From assembly GCA_050011155.1 (NCBI GenBank), contig JBEKJP010000008.1, forward strand, positions 32,905 through 96,904: 64,000 bases of DNA. The letters run 5' to 3'. Positions within the stretch are counted from its first letter, which is position 1. The number at the start of each line of letters is the position of its first letter. Shown piece by piece: positions 48,975-57,614 of this stretch. The notes beneath the pieces are model-generated. The model made no database searches. It was not told where the DNA came from and saw only the letters and a list, made by a program, of their open reading frames with translations. The position numbers were made by a program, and so were the translations under genes. Source of the stretch: Palsa-504 sp050011155 (GTDB taxonomy: Bacteria > Actinomycetota > Actinomycetes > Streptosporangiales > Streptosporangiaceae).

Positions 48975-50546
48975 ATGGAAACACCGCTGTCCCCGCTGGA
49001 GTTCGCCCGCCGCACCCGCAGGCTGCACGCCGACCGCGAGGCGGTCGTCGACGGCGGCCTCCGGCTGACCTACCGGCAGTTCTTCGACCGCTGCGACCGG
49101 TGGTCAGCGGCGCTGCAGGGGCTCGGCGTGGCCCAGGGCGACCGGGTGGCCACCATCTCGCCGAACACGCACGCCCAGCTGGAGTCCTTCTACGCCGGGC
49201 CGCAGCTCGGCGCCGTGCTGGTGCCGATCAACTACCGGCTGACCCCGGAGGACTTCGTCTATATCGTGAACCACTCCGGCTCGACCGTGCTCTGCGTGGC
49301 CGAGGAGTACCTGGCGGCGGTGGACGGGATCCGCGACCGGATGCCCGGGGTCAAGCACTTCGTCGCCTTCGAGGGCGCGAAAGACGGCTGGCTGGATTAC
49401 GAAGCGGCGATCGCGGCCGCGGATACCCACTTCGTTCGGCCCGAAATAAATGAGCGGGACCTGATCTCGATCAACTACACCAGCGGGACTACGGCGCGGC
49501 CGAAGGGCGTCATGATCACGCACCGCAACGCCGCCATGAACACCATCGGCACCCTGCTGCACCTGCCGATGCCGGTCGGCGCCAGGTACCTGTGGACGCT
49601 GCCGATGTTCCACGCCAACGGCTGGACCTACACCTGGACGGTGACGGCGGCCGCCGCCACCCACGTCTGCCTGCGCAAGGTCGACCCGGCCACCATCTTC
49701 TCTCTGATCAGGGACGAACAGGTGAGCTGGCTGTGCGCCGCCCCGACCGTGCTGATCTCGCTGGCCAGCGCGCCGGCCGCGGTACGGGGCTCAGGGCCGG
49801 CCGGGGTGCACGTGGTGACGGCGGGCGCGGCGCCGGCCGCGGCCACCATCGAGCGGATGGAGGGCGAGTTCGGCTGGGAGGTCACGCAGGTATACGGGCT
49901 GACCGAGACCGCGCCGTTCATCACGATCTGCGCGCCGCTGCCCGAGCACGATCACCTGCCGCCGGCGGACCGGGCCGTCATCAAGGCCCGGACCGGCGTC
50001 GAGCTGCTGACCTCGGGTGAGCTGCGGGTGGTGGATCACGACGGCGCCGAGGTGCCCGCCGACGGGCAGACCGTGGGCGAGATCGTGGTCCGCGGCAACG
50101 TGGTCATGGAGGGCTACTACCAGGACGCCGAGGCGACCGAGCGGGCGATGGGCGACGGCTGGTTCCACACCGGGGACGCGGCGGTGGTGCACCCCGACGG
50201 GTACGCCGAGATCAGGGACCGGCTCAAGGACGTCATCATCAGCGGCGGCGAGAACATCTCCTCGGTCGAGGTGGAGGGGGTGCTGCTCCGTCACCCCGCG
50301 GTGCAGGAGGTGGCGATCGTCGGCCTGCCGGACGAGAAGTGGGGCGAGACGCCGCACGCCTTCGTGGTGCTCCGGGACGGTCAGAGCGCGGACGGGGCGG
50401 AGCTCGTCGCGTTCGCGCGCGAGCGACTGGCGCACTTCAAGGCGCCGCGCGGGGTGACCTTCGTCGGCGAGCTGCCGAAGACCGCGACCGGCAAGATCCA
50501 GAAGTTCGTGCTGCGCAAGGGCGCGCCCAACCTGGCCCGCCAGTAG
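48975..50546 (+). CDS. fatty-acid/medium-chain acyl-CoA synthetase (FadD-like)
   Basis: 523 residues, AMP-forming ANL family. P-loop YTSGTTARPKGVM near 172-184; adenine motif VYGLTETAPF near 306-315; GWFHTGDAAVVHPDG near 395; RLKDVIISGGENISSVEVE hinge near 416-434; catalytic Lys in PKTATGKIQKF near 505. It activates a carboxylate to its CoA thioester. The substrate is not evident; the family also includes aromatic acid ligases. It stands alone between the galactanase and a terminator. Confidence 0.9.
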   Translation: METPLSPLEFARRTRRLHADREAVVDGGLRLTYRQFFDRCDRWSAALQGLGVAQGDRVATISPNTHAQLESFYAGPQLGAVLVPINYRLTPEDFVYIVNHSGSTVLCVAEEYLAAVDGIRDRMPGVKHFVAFEGAKDGWLDYEAAIAAADTHFVRPEINERDLISINYTSGTTARPKGVMITHRNAAMNTIGTLLHLPMPVGARYLWTLPMFHANGWTYTWTVTAAAATHVCLRKVDPATIFSLIRDEQVSWLCAAPTVLISLASAPAAVRGSGPAGVHVVTAGAAPAAATIERMEGEFGWEVTQVYGLTETAPFITICAPLPEHDHLPPADRAVIKARTGVELLTSGELRVVDHDGAEVPADGQTVGEIVVRGNVVMEGYYQDAEATERAMGDGWFHTGDAAVVHPDGYAEIRDRLKDVIISGGENISSVEVEGVLLRHPAVQEVAIVGLPDEKWGETPHAFVVLRDGQSADGAELVAFARERLAHFKAPRGVTFVGELPKTATGKIQKFVLRKGAPNLARQ

Positions 50547-50567
50547 AGAGAGCCCGGTAAAGCGCGC

Positions 50568-50601
50568 GTGGCCGCTCCCCGCCAGCGCGGGGAGCGGCCA
50601 C
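50568..50601. terminator. 14-bp stem terminator between convergent genes
   Basis: GTGGCCGCTCCCCG (50568-50581) pairs perfectly with CGGGGAGCGGCCAC (50588-50601) around CCAGCG. It lies between the acyl-CoA ligase and ndk, which face each other. Confidence 0.8.
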
Positions 50602-50618
50602 CGGGAAACCCGCCGGGG

Positions 50619-51125
50619 CTACCAGTCGAGGGTCTCGGCCAGGTTCTTGTACTCGAACAACTCGGTCTTGTCGAACCAGAGGTTCACCTCGTACTGCGCC
50701 TCGTCCCGGTTGCCCGAGGCGTGCACGAGGTTGGCGACGGCTTTCCCGGTAGCGGCGGCGACGGCCTTGGACTGGTGAGCGAAGTCGCCGCGGATCGACC
50801 CGGGCTGGGCCTCGTTCGGGTACGTGGTGCCCACGATCTTGCGCACGGTGGCCACGGCGTCCTCGCCCTCGAGCACGAACGCGATGACCGGTCCGCGCTG
50901 CATGAACGTCGCGGTGGCGTTGTAGACGTCGGCGCCGAGGCGCTCTTCGAGGTCGAAGTAGTGCTTACGGGCGAAGTCAGCGTCCATCTCGCGCATCTTC
51001 ACGCCGATGATCTTCAGCGACGCGTCCTCGAACCGCTGGACGATTCGTCCGGCCAAGCCGCGGACCACGGCATCCGGCTTCAGCACGACCAGCGTGCGCT
51101 CCCGCAACTGCTGAGAGTCGGTCAC
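50619..51125 (-). CDS. ndk: nucleoside-diphosphate kinase, long form
   Basis: 168 residues from a GTG with AAAGGATTACC before it. RTLVVLKPDAVVRGLAGRIV, then KIIGVKMREMDADFARKHY, and SIRGDFAHQS are NDK motifs; the active-site His is in NLVHASGNRDEAQYEV near 143. The usual family form at that site is N-x-x-H-G-S-D-S at residue ~117 and a total of ~137 residues, so this is a longer, variant type (~30 residues more, with YEVNLWFDKTELFEYKNL at the end). It still should balance NTP pools. Confidence 0.9.
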   Translation of the reverse strand: MTDSQQLRERTLVVLKPDAVVRGLAGRIVQRFEDASLKIIGVKMREMDADFARKHYFDLEERLGADVYNATATFMQRGPVIAFVLEGEDAVATVRKIVGTTYPNEAQPGSIRGDFAHQSKAVAAATGKAVANLVHASGNRDEAQYEVNLWFDKTELFEYKNLAETLDW

Positions 51126-51312
51126 GGTAATCCTTTCCCCTGTGTGAATGGACACAGGGTAGCGGCCCGGATGTACCGCTGGCCGGCATACACGGCCCGC
51201 GTGTATCACGCTCTGGTAGCGAAACGCCCGGCCGGCTCGCTCTCGGTGATCATCACCGAAAATTCATCCGAATCAGGGAAACCTCAGGGGACGCCTAGCC
51301 GTTTGACAGCAT

Positions 51313-52269
51313 GTGCACCAGATCCGAGACTATGCCGTGGCCTGGCGACGTTCTCTGCGGATCGCGGTAGCCGCCGCCATCGCGTGCGGAGCCGCACTGC
51401 CATCCCTTCCGGCTCTGGCGTCCATCCGCCCGGTGCCAGGGCCCGCATCGGCCTACATCCACGTTCCGCCGCTTCCTTTCCCGCGCGGCCGCCACGTGTC
51501 CGCCGCTGAGCTGAGCGCGCGGCTAGCCGCCTGCGAGCAGCGGCTGGAGCGGGCCCGGTCGGGGGCCGGGCAGCACGTGCCCACCGTCGTCATCGTCGGC
51601 GCCTCGTTCACCGCCGGGGTCGGGCCCGGCAATCCGGACGGGTCCTGGGCCTCGCTGCTGACGCGCCGGCTGGGCTGGAACGCCGTCGTCTACGGCGACC
51701 CGGGCGCGGGCTACGTCCGTCCGGGCATCCACCGCGAGGGTCCGGTCGCCCGCGAGATCACCGCGGTCGACCTGCGCAAGCTCAACCCGGCGCTGGTCAT
51801 CGTGCAGGCCGGGCACAACGACATGGGGGTACCCGCGGCCCTGGAGGCGCTGCGGGTGAAGCAGGCGATCGCGCAGATCCGGGCGGCGGCGCCGGACGCC
51901 GGGATCGCCCTGATCACCGTGTTCGTCGGGCGCCTGCACTTGCCGGCGCTGGCCCAGACCGACCGCACCATCGTCACGGCGGCCGAGGCCGCCGACCCGG
52001 CCGTGATCATCATGGACCCGCTGACCGGGAAGTGGAAGTTCGCCCGGATACGGGACGGCCTGCACCCGACGGCGGCGGGCAGTCAGTGGATCGCCGGGCG
52101 GGTCGGGCAGACCCTGGTATCGCGCGGCGTGCACCCGATGCCGATCGCGCGCGGCGCCGGCGCGGCTCCGGGCGGCCGGCCAGCCGGCACGATCTGCGAC
52201 TACGGCATCCAGGCGCCTCCGGCGGTCCAGCCTCCTCCGGCTACCCTGGCTGCCTCCGAGCCGCGGTAG
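51313..52269 (+). CDS. secreted SGNH/GDSL hydrolase
   Basis: 318 residues, GTG start. A signal peptide (about 12-35, LRIAVAAAIACGAALPSLPA) is followed by the SGNH domain: block I VVIVGASFTAGVG (nucleophile Ser ~97), block II oxyanion Gly in GDPGAGYV, block III QAGHNDMG and block V DGLHPTAAG with the Asp-His pair near 250. It removes ester-linked acyl groups from an unknown external substrate. The end overlaps the convergent histidine kinase by 29 bases. Confidence 0.85.
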   Translation: MHQIRDYAVAWRRSLRIAVAAAIACGAALPSLPALASIRPVPGPASAYIHVPPLPFPRGRHVSAAELSARLAACEQRLERARSGAGQHVPTVVIVGASFTAGVGPGNPDGSWASLLTRRLGWNAVVYGDPGAGYVRPGIHREGPVAREITAVDLRKLNPALVIVQAGHNDMGVPAALEALRVKQAIAQIRAAAPDAGIALITVFVGRLHLPALAQTDRTIVTAAEAADPAVIIMDPLTGKWKFARIRDGLHPTAAGSQWIAGRVGQTLVSRGVHPMPIARGAGAAPGGRPAGTICDYGIQAPPAVQPPPATLAASEPR

Positions 52270-53734
52270 CGACCACGGGCAGCTCGGACACGGGCAGCTC
52301 GGACACGGGCAGCTCGGACACGGGCAGCTCGGACACGGGCAGCTCGGACACGGGCAGGCGGAGCCGGATCAGCGTCCCGCCGTCCGGGGCGGCCCCGGCC
52401 TCGACGGATCCGCCGTGCCGCTCGACCACCTGGCGGACGATGGAGAGCCCGAGCCCGGAGCCGGGCACGGCCCGGGCCGCGGGCGCGCGGTAGAAGCGGT
52501 CGAACACCTGGGGCAGGTCGTCGGGCGCGATGCCGGGCCCGCGGTCCCGCACGGTGAGCTCGCCGGCCCGCAGCCGGACCTCGACCGCCCCGTCCGGCGC
52601 GCCGAACTTGGCCGCGTTGTCCAGCAGGTTCCTGACCGCGATGCCCAGCCGGTCGGCCTGGCCGGCCACCACGCAGGGCTCGAGCTCGGCGGTGAACGCG
52701 GTCCGCGGCCAGTCCCGGCGGGCGCCCTCCAGGCTGGCGGCGACCACTTCGTGCAGCGGCACGTCGTCGCACCGGCCGGGCGGGAACTGGCCCGGCTCGG
52801 ACTGGGCTTCGCCGCGGGCCAGCTCGGTGACGCTGGCCACCAGCTGGCTCAGCTCGGCGACCTGGGCGACGATCCGGCCCAGCACCTCCTGGCGCTCGGG
52901 CTCCGGCAGCTGGGGCGCAGATACCAGCAGCTCGCAGTTGACCCGCAGGCTGGTCATCGGGGTGCGCAGCTCGTGGCTGGCGTCACTGATCAGCTGCCGC
53001 TGGGCGGCCAGCGAGCGCTGCAGGGCCTGGAGCATGGTGTTGAACGAGGTGGCGAGCCGTCCCAGCTCGTCGTCCCGGCCGACCTCGACCCGGCCAGCCG
53101 GATCCCCGGTCTCCGTCACCCGTTCGGCCAGCGCGGCCAGACGGGCCACCGGCGCGAGCCCGGTCCTGGTCACCGCCCAGCCCGCCAGCGCCGCCAGCGC
53201 GACCCCGATGACGCTGAGCAGCGCCAGGGTCGCCCCGACGCTGGCCACCTCGCCCTGGACCGCGTTGAGCGGCATGGCCACCTGCACGGCCAGGCCCGGC
53301 GCGAGCGGCGCGGTGAGCACCATGGCGCGGACCCCGTCGAGCTTGTCCTCGGCGTAGTAAGCGCCGCGCTTCCCGGCTGCGACCTGGACCGCGGCCTGCT
53401 TCCCGGCCAGCGGGCCGGCGTCGGCGGCCGACGCCCAGACGGCTCCGCCGGCCGTTACCACCTGCGTGTAGGGGCTGGTCACGCCGAAGCGATTCGAGTG
53501 CGGCGGTACCCAGCCCGCCGGGATGTGCCCGTGGAAGTGCCTGGCCACCCGGAACACCACGGCGGCCTGCTGTCCTAGCTCGTGCTGCACCTCGTCCTGC
53601 AGGTCGGCGCGGACCACGACGAAGGCCACGGCCGTGATGCCCAGCGTCACCAGGGCGACCGCGGCCGCCACCGCGACGGTGAAGCGGGTCCGCAGCATGA
53701 GCGGCCGCAGTAGCTTCCCGCTCGCCTCGCTCAT
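52241..53734 (-). CDS. sensor histidine kinase (MprB-like)
   Basis: 497 residues. Membrane segment 1 at about 17-40, an external sensor (~41-155) and segment 2 near 165-190. HAMP follows to ~240, then the H-box SDASHELRTPMTSLR near 253-267. N-box NLLDNAAKFG, G1 DRGPGIAPDDL and G2 GSGLGLSIV are all present. It phosphorylates the response regulator encoded upstream. The C-terminus carries PVSEL repeated five times from a DNA minisatellite. The ATG at 53734 overlaps the regulator stop by four bases. Confidence 0.9.
   Translation of the reverse strand: MSEASGKLLRPLMLRTRFTVAVAAAVALVTLGITAVAFVVVRADLQDEVQHELGQQAAVVFRVARHFHGHIPAGWVPPHSNRFGVTSPYTQVVTAGGAVWASAADAGPLAGKQAAVQVAAGKRGAYYAEDKLDGVRAMVLTAPLAPGLAVQVAMPLNAVQGEVASVGATLALLSVIGVALAALAGWAVTRTGLAPVARLAALAERVTETGDPAGRVEVGRDDELGRLATSFNTMLQALQRSLAAQRQLISDASHELRTPMTSLRVNCELLVSAPQLPEPERQEVLGRIVAQVAELSQLVASVTELARGEAQSEPGQFPPGRCDDVPLHEVVAASLEGARRDWPRTAFTAELEPCVVAGQADRLGIAVRNLLDNAAKFGAPDGAVEVRLRAGELTVRDRGPGIAPDDLPQVFDRFYRAPAARAVPGSGLGLSIVRQVVERHGGSVEAGAAPDGGTLIRLRLPVSELPVSELPVSELPVSELPVSELPVVATAARRQPG
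52276..52350. repeat. coding minisatellite, five perfect 15-bp units
   Basis: The unit CGGGCAGCTCGGACA is repeated five times without change, then starts a sixth. On the minus strand each unit adds five residues (P-V-S-E-L) to the end of the histidine kinase without shifting frame. Copy number may vary between strains. Confidence 0.9.
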
Positions 53735-54411
53735 GGCACGGCCCGGATGACGTAGCCGACGCCGCGCACGTTGTGCAGCAGTCGCGGGCGGCCGCCGGCC
53801 TCGAGCTTGCGCCGCAGGAAGCCGACGAAGACGGTGAGGGCGTTGGACGCGGGCGCCTCGCCGTACCCCCACACCCGCTCCCGGATCACGTCGTAGCTGA
53901 GCACCTGCTCGGCGTTGCGCATCAGCAATTCGAGCAGGCCGAACTCCATCCGGGTCAGCACGATCTCCTGACCGTCGCGCATCACCCGGCGGGCATTGGC
54001 GTCCAGGGTCAGGTCGGCGTAGCCGAGCACGTCCCGCCGCGCCTGGGAGCGCCGCAGCAGCGCCCGCACCCGCGCCTGCAACTCACCCAGCGCGAACGGC
54101 TTGACCAGGTAATCGTCCGCGCCGACGTCCAGGCCGGTCACCCGGTCGTCGACGGCGTCCTTGGCCGTGAGCACCAGCACCGGGGTGGCGTCGCCGCGTT
54201 CCCTGAGGCGGCGGCACGCCTCGAACCCGTCCATGATGGGCATCAGGATGTCCAGCACGATCAGGTCTACCGGCGAGCGGGCCACCACGTCGAGCGCGTC
54301 ACCGCCGTGCACGGCCGTCATGACCTGGTAGCCCGCGTACCGTAGAGCCCGGCTGAGCGAGTCCCGGACGTCAGGATCGTCGTCCACCACGAGCAGCCGA
54401 CTAGAAGTCAT
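53731..54411 (-). CDS. OmpR-family response regulator (MprA-like)
   Basis: 226 residues. The receiver domain has VVDDDPDVRD (acid pocket), the phosphoacceptor Asp in LIVLDILMP (~54), LTAKDAVDDR and YLVKPFALGEL. A winged-helix DNA-binding domain follows from ~130 to the end (LTRMEFGLLELLMRN, VGFLRRKLEAGG, NVRGVGYVIR). It is cotranscribed with the kinase below it and divergent from the operon at 54582, with 170 bases between that may hold its binding sites. Confidence 0.92.
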   Translation of the reverse strand: MTSSRLLVVDDDPDVRDSLSRALRYAGYQVMTAVHGGDALDVVARSPVDLIVLDILMPIMDGFEACRRLRERGDATPVLVLTAKDAVDDRVTGLDVGADDYLVKPFALGELQARVRALLRRSQARRDVLGYADLTLDANARRVMRDGQEIVLTRMEFGLLELLMRNAEQVLSYDVIRERVWGYGEAPASNALTVFVGFLRRKLEAGGRPRLLHNVRGVGYVIRAVP

Positions 54412-54581
54412 GCGGTAATCGAATCAGTCCAGGCTTAGAAGTTCCTGGAAGCTTGCTGATCCCACCCCAATTTTCACCGCCCCTTCACAAACCGCCAGCA
54501 CTCTTTGCTGCCATGCGCAACAGCACGATGACCAGGGACGAACCGGGCTCTGGGCAGGCTCGCGAGGGTGAGGAGAATCAC

Positions 54582-55205
54582 GTGGTCCGTGACGGTCAGG
54601 GGACCGGGTCCCTGTGGCTGATCAGGCACGGACAAAGCACGTGGAACGTCCGCGGCCTGGCCCAGGGGCACGACGACGAGGCCCGGCTGACCGACCGTGG
54701 CCAGCAGCAAGCCCGTCAACTCGCGGCGGAACTGCGCACTCAGAACATTCGCACGCTGTACGCTAGCGACCTACGCCGGGCGTTGGAAACGGCAGCTCCG
54801 CTCGCGGAAGAACTGGAGCTGACCGTCATCCGTGACGCCCGGTTGCGTGAGCGCTCCCTCGGCTTGCTCGAGGGAACCGCGAGCGCCGCGATCAGCCCCA
54901 AGGTCACCGGGCTGGGCGCGAATCGGGTAGCCGACCCCGACGCACGGCCTGACGGCGGGGAGTCTGTCCGGGACTTGTACCAGCGGGCCGCTAGCTTCGC
55001 CGACGATCTGGCGGCCCGGGATCATCCCGGGGACGTTGCCGTCGTCGCGCATGGCGGCACCCTCCGGGTGCTTTACGCCTATTTGCACGGAATCGCGGTC
55101 GAGCGGATGGCCTGGGAACCGCTCGAGAACGGCCGTATCCTCCGCTGCCCCGCTCAGCGGCTGGATCGCGGCCTCAGCCCACGAGAGAGGAACGACGACA
55201 AATGA
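54582..55205 (+). CDS. histidine-phosphatase superfamily enzyme
   Basis: 207 residues. Catalytic motif WLIRHGQSTWN near 12-22; the second His lies in VAVVAHGGTLRVLYAYL near 150-165; the Glu/Arg pair is in RLRERSLGLLEG. It removes phosphate from small phosphomonoesters. The GTG at 54582 is chosen because AGGAG lies six bases before it; in-frame ATGs at 54513 and 54528 have poorer sites. Its stop overlaps the ComA-like start (ATGA). This coupling suggests that it acts on the product of that enzyme. Confidence 0.85.
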   Translation: MVRDGQGTGSLWLIRHGQSTWNVRGLAQGHDDEARLTDRGQQQARQLAAELRTQNIRTLYASDLRRALETAAPLAEELELTVIRDARLRERSLGLLEGTASAAISPKVTGLGANRVADPDARPDGGESVRDLYQRAASFADDLAARDHPGDVAVVAHGGTLRVLYAYLHGIAVERMAWEPLENGRILRCPAQRLDRGLSPRERNDDK

Positions 55206-55966
55206 ATCCGCTGGCACCGCGCCTGCCCAGCCGGGCGACGAAGCCGCGCAGCACCGGGTTGACCATGGCCATCGACGGCGGGATCCCGCTCAAGCTGTTC
55301 GCCGACATCATCTCGTCCACGCCCGAGCTCATTGACTACGTCAAATTCGGCTGGGGCACGATGGTCGTGACCGACGGCATCCAGCAGAAGATCGACGTGC
55401 TGCGGGAGTACGGTATTGGGTTCTATTTTGGCGGGACGCTATTTGAGAAGTACGTGATGCAGGAGCGGTTTGACGACTTCAAGCGGCTCTGCGTGGAATT
55501 CGGCTGCGCTCACGTGGAGGTGTCGAACGGCACCATAACGATGTCCAACGCCGAGAAGGCGAGCTACATCCGCAAGCTCGCGGGCGACTTCACCGTGGTG
55601 TCCGAGGTCGGCTTCAAGGACCCCGACCGCTCGGAGCAATTGCCGCCGAGCAAATGGGTGGAGTACATCAACGAGGACCTCGCCGCCGGAGCCTCGCTGG
55701 TCACCCTGGAGGCCAGGGAGAGCGGCAAGTCCGGCATCTGCCGGCCCGACGGGGCGCTGCGCTTCGGGCTGATCGAGGACGTGCTCTCGGCCGGCATCGC
55801 TCAGGACAACCTGCTGTTCGAGGCGCCCAGCACCGCGCTGCAGGCGTACTTCGTCACCCGGATCGGCCCGGACGTGAACCTGGGGAACGTCCCGGCCAGC
55901 GGGATCATCGGCCTTGAGACCCTGCGCCTTGGCCTGCGGGCCGACACGCTGACCACGTTCGAGTAG
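55202..55966 (+). CDS. comA: phosphosulfolactate synthase-like protein (ComA family)
   Basis: 254 residues, single TIM-barrel domain. Family blocks: PRSTGLTMAIDGGIPL, IDYVKFGWGTMVVTDGI, YFGGTLFEKYV, HVEVSNGTITM, VVSEVGFKD, VTLEARESGKSGI, and NLGNVPASGIIGLETLRLGL at the end. Known members add sulfite to phosphoenolpyruvate to give (R)-phosphosulfolactate in coenzyme M synthesis. One usual lysine in the D-K-G-x block is Gly here, so another nucleophile or substrate is possible. The gene is coupled to the phosphatase and followed ten bases later by the VOC gene. Confidence 0.8.
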   Translation: MNPLAPRLPSRATKPRSTGLTMAIDGGIPLKLFADIISSTPELIDYVKFGWGTMVVTDGIQQKIDVLREYGIGFYFGGTLFEKYVMQERFDDFKRLCVEFGCAHVEVSNGTITMSNAEKASYIRKLAGDFTVVSEVGFKDPDRSEQLPPSKWVEYINEDLAAGASLVTLEARESGKSGICRPDGALRFGLIEDVLSAGIAQDNLLFEAPSTALQAYFVTRIGPDVNLGNVPASGIIGLETLRLGLRADTLTTFE

Positions 55967-55975
55967 GGGATACCG

Positions 55976-56380
55976 ATGCGGACGACGACCGACGTCTTCC
56001 ACCTGGCCATCCCGGTCCACGACCTGGACGAGGCCCAGCGCTTCTACGTGACCCTGCTCGGCTGCAAGCTGGCCCGGCGCTACGACGACCGGATCACCGT
56101 GGACTTCTTCGGCGACCAGCTGGTCTGCCACCTCACCGAGGACATGCCGACGGGACGTCCGGAGAGCCTGTACCCGCGGCACTTCGGCGTGACGTTCCGC
56201 GCGGAAGCCGACTTCGAGGCGCTGCACCACTGCGCGGTCACCCGCAAGATCCCGTTCTACCAGGAGGCGTCGACCCGGTTCGAGGGCCTAGTCGAGGAGC
56301 ACAGCACGTTCGTGCTGCTCGACCCGTCGGGCAACCTGCTGGAGTTCAAGCATTACCGCGATCCGCGGATGATGTACTAA
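55976..56380 (+). CDS. VOC-superfamily (glyoxalase/dioxygenase-like) protein
   Basis: 134 residues, two beta-alpha-beta modules. Probable metal ligands are His in VFHLAIPVHDLD (9), His in PRHFGVTF (~64) and Glu in NLLEFKHYRD (~123). DLDEAQRFYVTLLGC and VLLDPSGNLLEF are the family's repeats. It could be an isomerase, lyase or dioxygenase. Its place between the ComA-like and acyltransferase genes, with TAATG overlap into the latter, makes it part of the same pathway. Confidence 0.85.
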   Translation: MRTTTDVFHLAIPVHDLDEAQRFYVTLLGCKLARRYDDRITVDFFGDQLVCHLTEDMPTGRPESLYPRHFGVTFRAEADFEALHHCAVTRKIPFYQEASTRFEGLVEEHSTFVLLDPSGNLLEFKHYRDPRMMY

Positions 56381-57612
56381 TGGCGGGCCGTCAGCGGCTC
56401 GACCACATCGACGCCATGCGGCCGCTCAAGCAGGCCGGCGTGGTCAGCACGCACACGATCATCGCGTTTACCCCGGTGAGCGCCCTGGTGTTCTCCAACG
56501 CCGCGCTGCTGCTGCTGCACGTGTCGCGGGAGGCGTTCTTCGCCATCTCGGCGTGCATGCTGACCTACGCCTACTCCGGCTTGAAGCGCGACTCGATGAA
56601 GAAGTTCTACTGGCGCCGGTTCGTCGCGGTCGGGATCCCGTACCTGGTCTGGAACGCCATCTACTTCGTGTGGTTCATCTACGCGGTGCGCGAGAACACC
56701 TACTCCAACGCGTGGGTGGCCCTGCGGTACTTCGGCCGGCAGCTGGAGATCGGCTACGACCAGCTGTACTTCCTGATCGTGATCGCCGAGTTCTACGTGG
56801 CCTTCCCGATCGTCCTGTGGGTGCTGCGGAAGACCAGGGGACACCACGCCCTGCTGGTCGGCGTGGCGGCGGTGCTGCAGGTCTTCTTCGCGATCGGGGT
56901 GCACTGGGGCCTGTTCGGATACCGCGCGGGCGAGTACGCCCAGGAGTTCGCGCCGTTCTACGTGCTCTACCTGGTCGGCGGCGCGGTCGTGGCCTGTCAC
57001 CTGAGTGAGGTGCACGACTGGCTGATGAGCCACAAGCTGCTGATCGTGTCCCTGACCGTGGTCACGGCGCTCTTCGCCGAGGGCGTGTACTTCCTGACCA
57101 AGGGCGCCGGCGCCACGGCCCTCGGCGACGCCGCCGACCCGTTTGAGCCCACCGTGATCCCGTTCAACGTGTGCGTGATCGCCCTCGGCTACCTGGCCGG
57201 GATGTGGCTGGTAGAGCCCCGCCGGCACCGGTGGATCAGGAAGGCGACACGGGTCGGCTCGGACGACTCGTACGGCATCTTCCTCGCCCAGATGCTCTTC
57301 ATCACCGCGCTGGCCCTGTGGGGCGGGCGGAACTTCGCCGAGGCGATGCCGTTCTACGTGTGGGTCCCGCTGAGCATCGCGTTCGCCTACCTCGGCAGCA
57401 TCGCGCTGACCGAGTTGATCGCCCGCACGCCGCTGGCGGTGGCGCTGACCGGCCGCAAGCAGGTGCCGTGGTGGTCCCCGGGCGCCCCGGCCGCGGCAAT
57501 GCGCGCGGGCATTATTGCTCCCGAATCGTCCCTGGCGCCGGCTCCCGCCGCGGCCGCCCGGGACCGGGAATCCACCACGCTGGCCTCGGCCTGCGACCAG
57601 AACGGAGCCTGA
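56380..57612 (+). CDS. acyltransferase 3-family membrane protein
   Basis: 410 residues with about ten membrane segments. The start RLDHIDAMRPLKQAGVVSTH carries the conserved His of the family, and SREAFFAISACMLTYAYSG and WRRFVAVGIPYLVWNAIYF follow. Such proteins transfer acyl groups from CoA or lipid to sugars or small polar groups at the membrane. The tail after ~365 is Ala/Pro-rich. The start overlaps the VOC stop by one base. Confidence 0.85.
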   Translation: MAGRQRLDHIDAMRPLKQAGVVSTHTIIAFTPVSALVFSNAALLLLHVSREAFFAISACMLTYAYSGLKRDSMKKFYWRRFVAVGIPYLVWNAIYFVWFIYAVRENTYSNAWVALRYFGRQLEIGYDQLYFLIVIAEFYVAFPIVLWVLRKTRGHHALLVGVAAVLQVFFAIGVHWGLFGYRAGEYAQEFAPFYVLYLVGGAVVACHLSEVHDWLMSHKLLIVSLTVVTALFAEGVYFLTKGAGATALGDAADPFEPTVIPFNVCVIALGYLAGMWLVEPRRHRWIRKATRVGSDDSYGIFLAQMLFITALALWGGRNFAEAMPFYVWVPLSIAFAYLGSIALTELIARTPLAVALTGRKQVPWWSPGAPAAAMRAGIIAPESSLAPAPAAAARDRESTTLASACDQNGA

Positions 57613-57614
57613 CG

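Noticed and set aside
52276..52350. Short tandem repeats as a CRISPR array
   Set aside because: The units are contiguous with no spacers, in frame in a kinase gene, and there are no cas genes.
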